Origin: Terriglobia bacterium
GTDB taxonomy: Bacteria > Acidobacteriota > Terriglobia > JAIQFV01
Reading direction: 5' to 3'
NCBI GenBank assembly: GCA_028716525.1
Contig: JAQUPQ010000036.1
Location: forward strand, 1-42,025
Length of the DNA stretch: 42,025 nt
The notes below the pieces were generated by a model. It did not search any database, was not told where the DNA came from, and worked only from the letters and a program-made list of their open reading frames with translations. Within the stretch, counting starts at the first letter, position 1, and the number at the start of each line of letters is the position of its first letter. The position numbers and the translations under genes were made by a program. Shown here one piece after another: positions 1-7,745 of this stretch.

Positions 1-1
1 T

Positions 2-937
2 TTGATTTTCGGAGCCACTCAGAGCACCCACCTGCCGCAGATTGCGAGTGCCGTACTGACGGACCGCGTCGACGTGCGATTGGTTTTGGTGGGAGCTTCG
101 TTGATGCTGGTGGGATTTGGATTCAAGGTGGCGGTGGCGCCGTTCCATGTGTGGACTCCCGATGTTTACGAAGGGGCTCCGATACCCGTGACCGCCTGGA
201 TGTCCGTGGGTCCGAAGGCCGCCGGGTTCGCCGCCTTCCTGCGGGTATTTCTAGTGGCCCTTCCGGCACTGGATACGAAGTGGTTTTGGGTTTTGTGGGT
301 TTCAGCGGTATTGACCATGACCATCGGCAACACCGCGGCCATGTTCCAGTCGAACATCAAGCGCATGCTGGCCTACAGCTCTATCGCACATGCCGGCTAT
401 ATCCTGGTGGCCTTTGCGTCGCGTTCGGAGTACGGAGTGGCGTCGATTCTGTTTTACCTGCTGGCTTACTCGTTACTGAACATCGGGGCCTTCACGGTTG
501 TCAGCTCTTGGTCGATGCCGGGTGAACACCGGGTGAACATCGATCAATTTGCCGGCTTGGGATATCGCTGTCCATGGCGGGCCGCAGCTTTGACGTTGTT
601 TCTGTTGGGTCTAGCGGGAATCCCATTGACCGCCGGTTTTGTAGGAAAGTTTTTCATGTTCCGGGCGGCCATCAATTCCAAGTTGTATTGGCTGACCCTC
701 ATTGCTCTGCTGAATAGCGCTGCATCACTTTATTACTATCTCCGCCCGACCATCCTGATGTACATGCGCGAACCTGGAGAAGCCACGGCTGCCGCTGAGG
801 TCAACGTTTCACCGGGCGGAATTTCAATGGCGACGCGAGTGGTGATTGTCCTCTCAGTTTTAGGAGTTCTTTATCTCGGGATTTTTCCATCAACCATTCT
901 TAACCTGGCACAATTTTCTCAATTTCATTGGAGGTAA
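2..937 (+). CDS. nuoN: NADH-quinone oxidoreductase subunit N (3' part)
   Basis: C-terminal 311 residues of the NuoN antiporter-like membrane subunit of complex I; the reading frame is open at the left edge, so the start lies outside the window. NuoN helps couple NADH:quinone electron transfer to proton pumping in the cytoplasmic membrane. Visible family blocks are FKVAVAPFHVWTPDVYEGAP, GNTAAMFQSNIKRMLAYSS and SIAHAGY, with repeated hydrophobic helices on both sides. NuoN is normally the last gene of the nuo operon, so the other nuo genes are expected to the left. The stop codon TAA overlaps the ribosome binding site (GGAGG, 930-934) of the following PepSY gene, suggesting one transcript and coupled translation. 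Confidence 0.95.
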   Translation: MIFGATQSTHLPQIASAVLTDRVDVRLVLVGASLMLVGFGFKVAVAPFHVWTPDVYEGAPIPVTAWMSVGPKAAGFAAFLRVFLVALPALDTKWFWVLWVSAVLTMTIGNTAAMFQSNIKRMLAYSSIAHAGYILVAFASRSEYGVASILFYLLAYSLLNIGAFTVVSSWSMPGEHRVNIDQFAGLGYRCPWRAAALTLFLLGLAGIPLTAGFVGKFFMFRAAINSKLYWLTLIALLNSAASLYYYLRPTILMYMREPGEATAAAEVNVSPGGISMATRVVIVLSVLGVLYLGIFPSTILNLAQFSQFHWR

Positions 938-940
938 AAG

Positions 941-1327
941 ATGACACACCGATTTGTTCGGGGTGTAATGACCGCACTCTTTATTCTTGCAGTGTTCGTG
1001 GCCGGCTTAAACATAGCCCGTGCTCAATCGGCAAAAACCAAAAAGGATGCTGCGCTGGCTTCCCAAGCCAAGATCACGATGGATCAGGCCCGCGAAATCG
1101 CCTTAAAAAAAGCACCGGGCACGGTTGCGAGCGGCGAACTGGAGAAGGAAAAAGGGAAGTTGATTTATTCCTTCGACATCAAAACCAGCGAGAAAGAAAT
1201 AACAGAAGTGAACGTGGATGCCATCACCGGCAAGGTCTTGAGCGTTGAAAAAGAGGATGCCGCAAAGGAAGCGGCCGAGGCCAAGAAGGAAGCCAGGACC
1301 AAATCCAAAACAGCACCCAATAAGTGA
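941..1327 (+). CDS. Secreted PepSY-domain protein
   Basis: 128-residue exported protein. Residues 1-29 form a signal peptide (basic start, hydrophobic ALFILAVFVAGL core, ARA-Q cleavage site). Residues about 45-108 form one PepSY domain: ITMDQAREIALKKAPG, then the strand LIYSFDIKT and the closing VNVDAITGKVLSVEKED. The tail from about 109 is rich in Lys, Ala and Glu. PepSY domains are thought to bind or inhibit peptidases in the envelope; no substrate can be named here. The start ATG lies 3 bases after the nuoN stop, with its GGAGG inside the end of nuoN. Followed by a good terminator, so it looks like the last gene of the nuo transcript. Confidence 0.85.
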   Translation: MTHRFVRGVMTALFILAVFVAGLNIARAQSAKTKKDAALASQAKITMDQAREIALKKAPGTVASGELEKEKGKLIYSFDIKTSEKEITEVNVDAITGKVLSVEKEDAAKEAAEAKKEARTKSKTAPNK

Positions 1328-1347
1328 ATTCGGCCGTGAAAGATTCT

Positions 1348-1386
1348 GGGGCCGTTCGGCTAAGTGCCGGCGGCCCCCGGTTTTTA
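1348..1386 (+). terminator. Rho-independent terminator after the PepSY gene
   Basis: GGGGCCG (1348-1354) pairs with CGGCCCC (1371-1377) and is followed by TTTTT at 1381-1385. It closes the nuo/PepSY transcript. The 200 bases from here to the TolC gene also contain the 10-mer ACGACCTCG(T/A)G twice and a weak -10-like TACAAT at 1517-1522. Confidence 0.75.
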
Positions 1387-1587
1387 TGCCCAGAGGATTC
1401 CGCGGGAGGGCGAAACGACCTCGTGTAACTTCCGGAATCCTGATCCGTCTTTAGGGGTGCGCAACGACCTCGAGGTTTGAGAGTTTTGCGGAGGCTGATT
1501 CTCGAGTGGGTTGATGTACAATGGAGCATCCATTTTCAGTTGGGTAGTGTTTGCCGGGGGTACCGACCGCCCCGCGAGCGAGGTCGT

Positions 1588-2925
1588 ATGCGATTTCTCA
1601 AGTTCTTTGTAGCTTTCTGTATCGGCGGAAGCGGCCTGGGAATGATGTGGTCCCAAACCCCACCGCCCCAAACGGCGATTCAAAAAGCATCTGAAACCTC
1701 AACGGCGACGTTAACCGTCACCCTTCAAGACGCCATCGATCGGGCCCGCAAGAACAGTCCGGAATTTCAAGCCAGCCTCACGGCTTACGGGTTGGCGCAC
1801 GAAAATCGCGTGCAGGGACGCGCCGGATTCTTCCCGGCGGCCACTTACAATAATCAGTATCTCTACACCCAAGGCAACGGCACACCTTCAGGCCGCTTTA
1901 TCGCCAACAACGGCGTTCATGAATACCTCAGTCAAGCGAATCTCCACGAGACACTAAGCCTTTCGCAAATCGCCGATTATCGGAAGCTCATCGCCGGGGA
2001 GACGTTGGCCAAGGCGAAGTCAGAGATCGCGGCCCGAGGGCTGGTTGTCACCGTGGTGGAGAGTTTTTACTCTCTGGCGGCTTCGCAACGCAAATTGCAA
2101 ACGGCACAGCGGGCCGCGGACGAAGCGCAGCATTTTTTGAAAATCACTCAAGACCTGGAACACGGCGGCGAAGTGGCGCATTCCGATGTCATCAAGGCGC
2201 AGCTGCAATTTCAGGATCGCGAGCGGGACTTGCGCGAAGCGCAATTGGCGCGGGAACGCGACCATGTGGAACTGGCCCTGCTGTTGTTTCCCACCTTCAA
2301 CCGGGATTTCGATGTGCAGGACGATCTCGATCAAGCCAGGCCGCTGCCGCCCCAGGTAGACGTGGAAGCGGCGGCCCAACAAAATAATCCCGAATTGCGC
2401 GCGGCGCTGGCGGCGGTCCGCCAAGCCAAAGATGAGGTTGCGGCGGCTCGGGGCGAGTACTTTCCCGCCTTCAGCCTGGATTATTTTTACGGGATCGACG
2501 CTCCAACATTTTCCACGAAGACCGACGGCATCCCGAATCTGGGCAGCTCCGCGGTGGCCACCCTGAATATTCCTATCTTCAATTGGGGGATCACCCGCAG
2601 CCGGGTTAAGCAGGCCGATTTGCAACGGCAGCAGGCCGAGCGGGAATTGTCGTTTACGCAACGCAAATTATTGGGAGACTTGCAGACCCTGTATTCGGAG
2701 GCCCAGGCCGCAGAATCGGAACTCGAATCGCTGCACCAATCGGCGGTCCTGGCGGAAGAAAGTCTGCGGCTGAATTTGTTGCGTTACCAGGGCGGAGAGA
2801 CCTCCGTTCTGGAAGCGGTGGATGCTCAAAACACGCTCAGGCAGGCGCAGAACGCCTACAACGACGGACAGGTCCGCTATCAAGTGGCCCTGGCACGCCT
2901 GCAAACTTTGACCGGAAACTTTTAA
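1588..2925 (+). CDS. TolC-family outer membrane efflux channel
   Basis: About 445 residues. Outer-membrane channel of a tripartite efflux pump or type I exporter, forming a trimeric beta-barrel with a periplasmic alpha-helical tunnel. Signal peptide at residues 1-25 (MRFLKFFVAFCIGGSGLGMM, then WSQT). Two outer membrane efflux protein repeats follow, beginning near LTVTLQDAIDRARKNSPEF and again near VDVEAAAQQNNPELRAALAA; the long amphipathic helices are rich in Ala, Gln and Glu, and the C-terminal half holds the typical YQGGETSVLEAVDAQNTL. An upstream TTG at 1477 keeps the frame open, but ATG 1588 with AGCGAGG before it gives a proper signal peptide and is preferred. Adaptor and pump genes follow on the same strand, 5 bases and about 1.5 kb downstream. 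Confidence 0.92.
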   Translation: MRFLKFFVAFCIGGSGLGMMWSQTPPPQTAIQKASETSTATLTVTLQDAIDRARKNSPEFQASLTAYGLAHENRVQGRAGFFPAATYNNQYLYTQGNGTPSGRFIANNGVHEYLSQANLHETLSLSQIADYRKLIAGETLAKAKSEIAARGLVVTVVESFYSLAASQRKLQTAQRAADEAQHFLKITQDLEHGGEVAHSDVIKAQLQFQDRERDLREAQLARERDHVELALLLFPTFNRDFDVQDDLDQARPLPPQVDVEAAAQQNNPELRAALAAVRQAKDEVAAARGEYFPAFSLDYFYGIDAPTFSTKTDGIPNLGSSAVATLNIPIFNWGITRSRVKQADLQRQQAERELSFTQRKLLGDLQTLYSEAQAAESELESLHQSAVLAEESLRLNLLRYQGGETSVLEAVDAQNTLRQAQNAYNDGQVRYQVALARLQTLTGNF

Positions 2926-2930
2926 TCGCC

Positions 2931-4214
2931 ATGAAAAAATCCATACTTCGTCTCTCCGCGCGCGGACTGTTCAACCTTCTCCTGTTGTTTTTGTCGTCGC
3001 TGTTCCTGGCGACCTCCCTGGGGTGCTCCAGGGAGGCGGGGGAAAAAGAACCGGTGGTTTCTGTGCAGACCGCGGCTGTGAAATCGCAACCGATTTCCGA
3101 GGTTATCACCACGCAGGCGGCGCTCTTTCCGCTGGCGCAGGCCGCACTCTCACCCAAAATCACTGCGCCCGTCAAAAAATTTCTCGTGAATCGCGGGGAT
3201 CACGTCAGGAAAGGCCAGTTGCTGGCGGTCCTGGAGAATCGCGATTTGAGTGCGGCGTCGGTTGAAAATAAGGGAGTGTTGGATCAAGCCGAGGCCAATC
3301 TCACCACCGTGCAAAAAGCGGCCGTCCCCGAGGAAGTCCACAAAGCCGAGCTGGATGTCAAGGCCACCAAAGAAGCTATGGAAGCACAACAGAAGGTCTA
3401 CGACAGCCGCAAATTCCTGTTTGAACAAGGGGCCCTGCCGCGGCGCGAACTCGATTCGGCTTTAGTCACACTGGTGCAATTGCGCGCCCAATATGAAGTG
3501 GCACAGAAACATTTGGACGGACTGCTGAAAGTGGTCCGGGATCAGGAATTGAAAACCGCCCAAGCTCAAGTCACCTCGGCCCGGGGAAAGTTCCTGGGCG
3601 CGGAGGCGTTGCTGAGTTATTCCGAAATTCACAGTCCCATCGATGGAGTGGTAACCGATCGCCCGGCTTATCCCGGAGAAACAGCAACCACCGGGACACC
3701 GTTCATGACCGTCATGGATATTTCCCGAGTGATCGCCAAAGCCCATATTTCAGCCTCGCTCGCCGCGGATTTGAAGAAGGGTACCGACGCGGAAATCCGG
3801 GCACCGGGGTTGGACGACGCGCTCCCTGCCAAGGTCACCGTCGTTAGCCCGGCCACCGATCCCAACAGCACCACCGTCGAGGTGTGGATCGAAGCCGCCA
3901 ATCCCAAGGGTCAGCTGAAGCCCGGGACAACCGCCGAGGTTTCGATGACGGTGAAAGCCCTTTCCGACGCCTTGGTCGTTCCTGCTTCGGCGCTGTTGGT
4001 GAAACCCGCCGATGCCGGGGGCGGAGAATTTGTGATGGTGGTGGGGAGCGATGGACGCGCCCATGAACGCACGGTCCGATCAGGGATCCGCAACGGCGAT
4101 CAGGTCCAAATCGTGAGCGGGTTAAAAGCAGGAGAGCAAATTATCAGCACGGGGAATTACGGCCTGCCGGACAACACGAAGATTCAGATGGAGAAGGCTG
4201 CGGCGAAGGAGTAG
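2931..4214 (+). CDS. RND efflux periplasmic adaptor (membrane fusion lipoprotein)
   Basis: 427 residues. Periplasmic adaptor that bridges the inner-membrane RND pump and the TolC channel. The hydrophobic signal ends in a lipobox-like SLGC with Cys at residue 32, so it is probably a lipoprotein. Order of domains: barrel-sandwich/lipoyl half (ITAPVKKFLVNRGDHVRKGQ), a long alpha hairpin (about 100-215), second lipoyl half (IHSPIDGVVTDRPAYPGE), beta-barrel (about 245-325) and a membrane-proximal domain ending in VSGLKAGEQIISTGNYGLPD. ATG lies 5 bases after the TolC stop, so the genes are co-transcribed. The stop is 5 bases before a large inverted-repeat element that separates this gene from the pump gene. 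Confidence 0.93.
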   Translation: MKKSILRLSARGLFNLLLLFLSSLFLATSLGCSREAGEKEPVVSVQTAAVKSQPISEVITTQAALFPLAQAALSPKITAPVKKFLVNRGDHVRKGQLLAVLENRDLSAASVENKGVLDQAEANLTTVQKAAVPEEVHKAELDVKATKEAMEAQQKVYDSRKFLFEQGALPRRELDSALVTLVQLRAQYEVAQKHLDGLLKVVRDQELKTAQAQVTSARGKFLGAEALLSYSEIHSPIDGVVTDRPAYPGETATTGTPFMTVMDISRVIAKAHISASLAADLKKGTDAEIRAPGLDDALPAKVTVVSPATDPNSTTVEVWIEAANPKGQLKPGTTAEVSMTVKALSDALVVPASALLVKPADAGGGEFVMVVGSDGRAHERTVRSGIRNGDQVQIVSGLKAGEQIISTGNYGLPDNTKIQMEKAAAKE

Positions 4215-4219
4215 AAAAG

Positions 4220-4411
4220 AAGCGATCAGCAATCAGCTATCAGCCTTCAGCAAAAGGCCATAAGCCGGAAGCTCTAAGCCATAAGCAAACGAAAAGAACT
4301 TGAACTTGCGTGTCAGCGATTGAAAAACACTCTGTTTGCTTATTGCTTAAGGCTTATAGCTCGTAGCTGATGGCTGAAAGCTGACGGCTGATAGCTGATT
4401 GCTGATCGCTT
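4220..4411. repeat. Inverted heptamer-array element, NNNNAGC type (element 1)
   Basis: A 192-base imperfect palindrome. The outer 26 bases of the left arm (4220-4245) and right arm (4386-4411) are perfectly complementary. Both arms continue inward, with mismatches, to GCAAAC (4285-4290) and GTTTGC (4334-4339), leaving a loop of about 43 bases. Each arm reads as consecutive 7-base words of form NNNNAGC, such as GATCAGC, AATCAGC, TATCAGC, CATAAGC. It fills the gap between adaptor and pump genes of one operon almost exactly: 5 bases after the stop and 9 before the ATG. In RNA it would form a very long hairpin. Confidence 0.9.
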
Positions 4412-4420
4412 CAAACCAAA

Positions 4421-7400
4421 ATGACTAACACAAATTCAGAGGCTTCCTCCTACTGGTACACCCGCCTTTCGAAGCCGACCGTCTTTTTGATTGTGGCGCT
4501 GGCACTGCTGGGCGGATATCTGGCCTTCACCATCTCGGTGGCGGTGTTTCCGGAAACCAATTTCCCGCGCGTTGTGATCGGGGTCGACAATGGCGTCATG
4601 CCGATCGATCAGATGATGGTCACGGTGACGCGCCCCATCGAAGAGGCTGTCAACAGCGTTCCCGGATTGGAAGACGTCCGCTCCATCACCAGCCGCGGTT
4701 CCGCCGAAATCGATCTGTTTTTCAACTGGAAGGTCGACATGGTGCAGACGTTGCAACTCGTGTCGGCTGCGATGTCGCGTGTCCAAAGCTCCTTGCCCGC
4801 CACGGCCAAAGTCGATGCCCACCGCCTTACTTTTGCCTCCTTTCCCATCATGGGTTACAGCCTGACGTCGGAGACGGTTCCACAGACGCGTTTGTGGGAG
4901 ATGGCGAATTATGAACTGAAGCCCAGATTGAACCGGCTGAACGGCGTTTCGACCGTGGTGGTGCAGGGAGGACAGGTTCCGGAATTTCAAGTCACTCCCG
5001 ATCCGGCGAAGTTGCTGGCCGCGCAAGTGACCGTCGAAGATATTCTCGCGGCCGTCGAGCGGACGAACCTTGTCGATTCACCCGGCTTGCTGGAGCGCAA
5101 TCATCAATTGGTGCTGGGGTTGGTGAGCGGCCAGGTGCGCGACCCGCAACAACTCGCCCAGATCGTCATCAAGAACACTCCGGCGGGAGTTCCGATTCGC
5201 GTCGGCGACATCGGCGCCGTCTCGCCGTCGGTCATGCCCGTGTATACCATCGTGACGGCCAACGGCAAACCGGCAGTACTTCTTAATGTCAACCGCCAGC
5301 CCGACAGCAACACCGTGCGGGTGGCCGACGAAGTGCATGCAGAGATTGAAAGAATCAAGCAGACCCTCCCCCAGGGTATTCATTTGCAGCCCTTCTATGA
5401 TCAATCCACGATCGTGCGGCAATCCATCGAAAGCGTCCGCGATGCTGTGCTGATCGGGCTGGTCCTCTCTTCCATTATTCTGGTGATTTTTCTACGCGAT
5501 TGGGGAACCTCGCTGGTGGCCGGGTTGGTCATCCCGGTAACTTTGTTGATCACGTTCATTGCGCTCAAGGCCATGGGGCAGAGTTTTAATTTGATGACCT
5601 TGGGCGGCTTGGCGGCGGCCGTGGGCTTGGTGATTGATGATGCCATTGTCGTTCTTGAGAATATTGTCCTGCACCGGGACGCGGGGCAGGGACGTTTTGA
5701 AGCCATTCGCAGCGCCCTTCAGGAAATCACGCCGCCGCTGATCGGCTCCACGTTGACGCCGATCGTGGTTTTTTTGCCGTTGATTTCCATCGCCGGCGTG
5801 ACCGGGATTTTCTTCCGGGCTTTGGCCGTCACCATGGCCGTGTCGCTGTTTACCTCGTTGCTGTTGGCGCTCACCTGGACGCCGACCCTCAGCCAGTATC
5901 TCATCCGCCACCACGCCGCTGCGCCTCCGGCGTCCGCTGGCGAGGACGTGGCGCATCGTTTACTGGCGGCCGAAGAAGCCTCCTTCAAAGGATTCTTCGG
6001 ACGGGTGGTGGCCTTTTACGGCCGCGCCCTGAAGTGGTCGCTGGAGCACCCGCGGACGCTGGCGGGCTCGGCGGTTTTGTTGGTCGTGGTGGCCTTGGTG
6101 GGTTATCGCTTGTTGGGAACGGATCTGCTGCCCTCGATGGACGAAGGCGGCTACGTGCTCGATTACATCACGCCGGCGGGCACCTCGCTGGCGGAAACCA
6201 ACCGCATGGTGTCGCACTTGGAAGAGATTGCGCGGTCCATGCCGGAAGTGGAGGGCACTTCGCGCCGCACCGGACTGCAGTTGGGATTGGCGGCCGTCAC
6301 CGAAGCCAACACCGGCGATATATCGGTCAAACTGAAGGACCGGCGGAGTCGAAGCATCGATGACGTCATTGCCGACACCCGCGCGAAAATCGCCCAAGCG
6401 GAACCCGCGGTGGACGTGGAGTTCATTCAAACGCTGCAAGACATGATCGGGGATTTGAGTAATGCCCCGGAGCCGGTGGTGATCAAACTCTTTTCGCGAG
6501 ATGAGGCGCAGCTGAAGGAAATCGGGCCGCAAGTCGCGGAGAAGATCAAGAAGATTCCCGGCGTCGTGGATGTGTTGGATGGAATTGAGAACACCATCAG
6601 CGGTCCGGCGGAAACTTTCCAGGTGAATCCGATGGTGGCGGCCCGCGCCGGGTTTACGCCCTTGGAAGTTTCTCAGGACGCCGGCGCCATCCTGCAGGGA
6701 GTCACGGCCGACTTGCCGGTGGTGGTTGGCGATCGGGTGTATCCCATTCGAGTGCGATTTCCGAAGGCAAACCGGTCTTCGTTGGAAGCCATGAGCGACA
6801 CATTGCTCGTCAGCTCCACCGGCAAAACGGCTACGCTCGGAGCGCTTGCCGATTTGGCCGAAGATCCGGGACAAACCGAAATCCGCCGTGACAATTTGCA
6901 GCGGTTGGTGGCCGTCACGGCACGATTGGAGGGCGTGGATTTAGGTACTGGAATTGCGCGCGTTCAGAAGGCGGTCGCCGACCTGCATCTGCCTCCCTCG
7001 GTCCGGGTCGATTACGGCGGCACTTACCAGGAACAACAACAATCGTTCCGGGACTTGGTGATGGTGCTGATCTTGGCGATGGTGTTGGTCTTTGTGGTGT
7101 TGTTGTTTGAATTCCGCAGTTTTTCGGCGCCTGTGGCCATTCTTTCTTCGGCCTTGCTTTCCACATCGGGAGTCATTTTTGGGTTGCTCATCACCGCCAC
7201 AACGTTCAACGTGGCTTCCTTTATGGGACTGATCATGGTGGTCGGGATCGTGGCCAAGAATGGAATCCTGCTCATCGATGCCGACCGCAAGTTTCGGCAG
7301 CTCGGCATGGCGCCGGAAGAAGCCATGATTCAAGCCGGCCGGCGGCGGTTGCGACCCATCGTCATGACGGCGTTGGCCACCGTCGCGGGCATGTTGCCAC

Positions 7401-7531
7401 TGGCGTTGGCGTGGGGCGCGGGTTCACAAATGCTGCAACCCCTGGCCATCGCCGTCATCGGCGGAATTCTGATTTCCATGGTCCTTTCCCTCATCGTCAC
7501 CCCGGCAGTCCACTACTATTTGAACCGGTAA
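4421..7531 (+). CDS. RND-family efflux pump, inner-membrane permease
   Basis: 1036 residues, the usual length of AcrB/MexB-type pumps. Proton-driven export of drugs or other hydrophobic compounds through the preceding adaptor and channel. The first helix is near residues 15-35; two large periplasmic loops and two blocks of five to six helices follow. TM4 contains VGLVIDDAIVVLENI with Asp406-Asp407, matching the proton-relay pair of AcrB, and TM10 contains VGIVAKNGILLIDADRK with Lys946, matching AcrB Lys940. The DD pair argues for a drug-type (HAE) pump rather than CzcA-type metal export; the substrate is unknown. No Shine-Dalgarno sequence precedes ATG 4421. The frame is closed by TGA at 4403-4405, inside the upstream repeat, so the start is fixed. 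Confidence 0.95.
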   Translation: MTNTNSEASSYWYTRLSKPTVFLIVALALLGGYLAFTISVAVFPETNFPRVVIGVDNGVMPIDQMMVTVTRPIEEAVNSVPGLEDVRSITSRGSAEIDLFFNWKVDMVQTLQLVSAAMSRVQSSLPATAKVDAHRLTFASFPIMGYSLTSETVPQTRLWEMANYELKPRLNRLNGVSTVVVQGGQVPEFQVTPDPAKLLAAQVTVEDILAAVERTNLVDSPGLLERNHQLVLGLVSGQVRDPQQLAQIVIKNTPAGVPIRVGDIGAVSPSVMPVYTIVTANGKPAVLLNVNRQPDSNTVRVADEVHAEIERIKQTLPQGIHLQPFYDQSTIVRQSIESVRDAVLIGLVLSSIILVIFLRDWGTSLVAGLVIPVTLLITFIALKAMGQSFNLMTLGGLAAAVGLVIDDAIVVLENIVLHRDAGQGRFEAIRSALQEITPPLIGSTLTPIVVFLPLISIAGVTGIFFRALAVTMAVSLFTSLLLALTWTPTLSQYLIRHHAAAPPASAGEDVAHRLLAAEEASFKGFFGRVVAFYGRALKWSLEHPRTLAGSAVLLVVVALVGYRLLGTDLLPSMDEGGYVLDYITPAGTSLAETNRMVSHLEEIARSMPEVEGTSRRTGLQLGLAAVTEANTGDISVKLKDRRSRSIDDVIADTRAKIAQAEPAVDVEFIQTLQDMIGDLSNAPEPVVIKLFSRDEAQLKEIGPQVAEKIKKIPGVVDVLDGIENTISGPAETFQVNPMVAARAGFTPLEVSQDAGAILQGVTADLPVVVGDRVYPIRVRFPKANRSSLEAMSDTLLVSSTGKTATLGALADLAEDPGQTEIRRDNLQRLVAVTARLEGVDLGTGIARVQKAVADLHLPPSVRVDYGGTYQEQQQSFRDLVMVLILAMVLVFVVLLFEFRSFSAPVAILSSALLSTSGVIFGLLITATTFNVASFMGLIMVVGIVAKNGILLIDADRKFRQLGMAPEEAMIQAGRRRLRPIVMTALATVAGMLPLALAWGAGSQMLQPLAIAVIGGILISMVLSLIVTPAVHYYLNR

Positions 7532-7551
7532 GTCCTTTCGTCAGCGATGAA

Positions 7552-7596
7552 ATCCCACCGCTTGGAAGACGATGGATGTGTTCTGATTCAACCTGC
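7552..7596 (+). repeat. Hairpin-plus-tail repeat, degenerate copy
   Basis: Reads ATCCCACC...GGAA...GATGGAT followed by TTCTGATTCAACCTGC (7581-7596). The tail matches the conserved tail of the 18.9 kb copies, but the stem is only partly paired, so this is a decayed or divergent member. It starts 20 bases after the pump stop codon. Confidence 0.55.
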
Positions 7597-7626
7597 TTTG
7601 CGTTTTCTTGAATTGTTGACCGGATT

Positions 7627-7660
7627 TCAAATCCCGCCGACGGCAGTCGGCGGGATTTGA
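7627..7660. terminator. 15-bp perfect hairpin, probable bidirectional terminator
   Basis: TCAAATCCCGCCGAC (7627-7641), loop GGCA, GTCGGCGGGATTTGA (7646-7660). It lies between two convergent genes, the RND pump and the TonB receptor, so it probably stops transcription in both directions. It has the stem and GGNA loop of the hairpin-plus-tail repeats but not their tail. Confidence 0.7.
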
Positions 7661-7680
7661 TAGTAGTTGGAAGAGCTCGA

Positions 7681-7734
7681 GCGTGTAGGCTGCAATTGAA
7701 TAGATCCGTCCGCCGGGGCGGATCCGCGGGATTT
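7681..7734 (-). repeat. Hairpin-plus-tail repeat, reverse copy
   Basis: On the minus strand a GC-rich hairpin (TCCGCC/GGCGGA core, 7702-7734) is followed by the tail TTCAATTGCAGCCTACACGC (plus-strand 7681-7700). The tail is nearly identical to TTCAATTGCGACCTACC at 18877-18893. The stem is less regular than in the other copies. Confidence 0.65.
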
Positions 7735-7745
7735 GGAGCGACTGA

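Noticed and set aside
5960-6874. Long minus-strand frame (304 residues) inside the RND pump gene
   Set aside because: It is rich in His, Arg and Gln with no recognisable domain; it is the antisense shadow of a clear pump gene. The same applies to minus-strand frames at 13039-13926, 23955-25013 and 28883-29788.
4421-7531. Heavy-metal (CzcA-type) RND pump
   Set aside because: TM4 carries the Asp-Asp pair of drug-type pumps and the periplasmic loops lack an obvious metal-site pattern.
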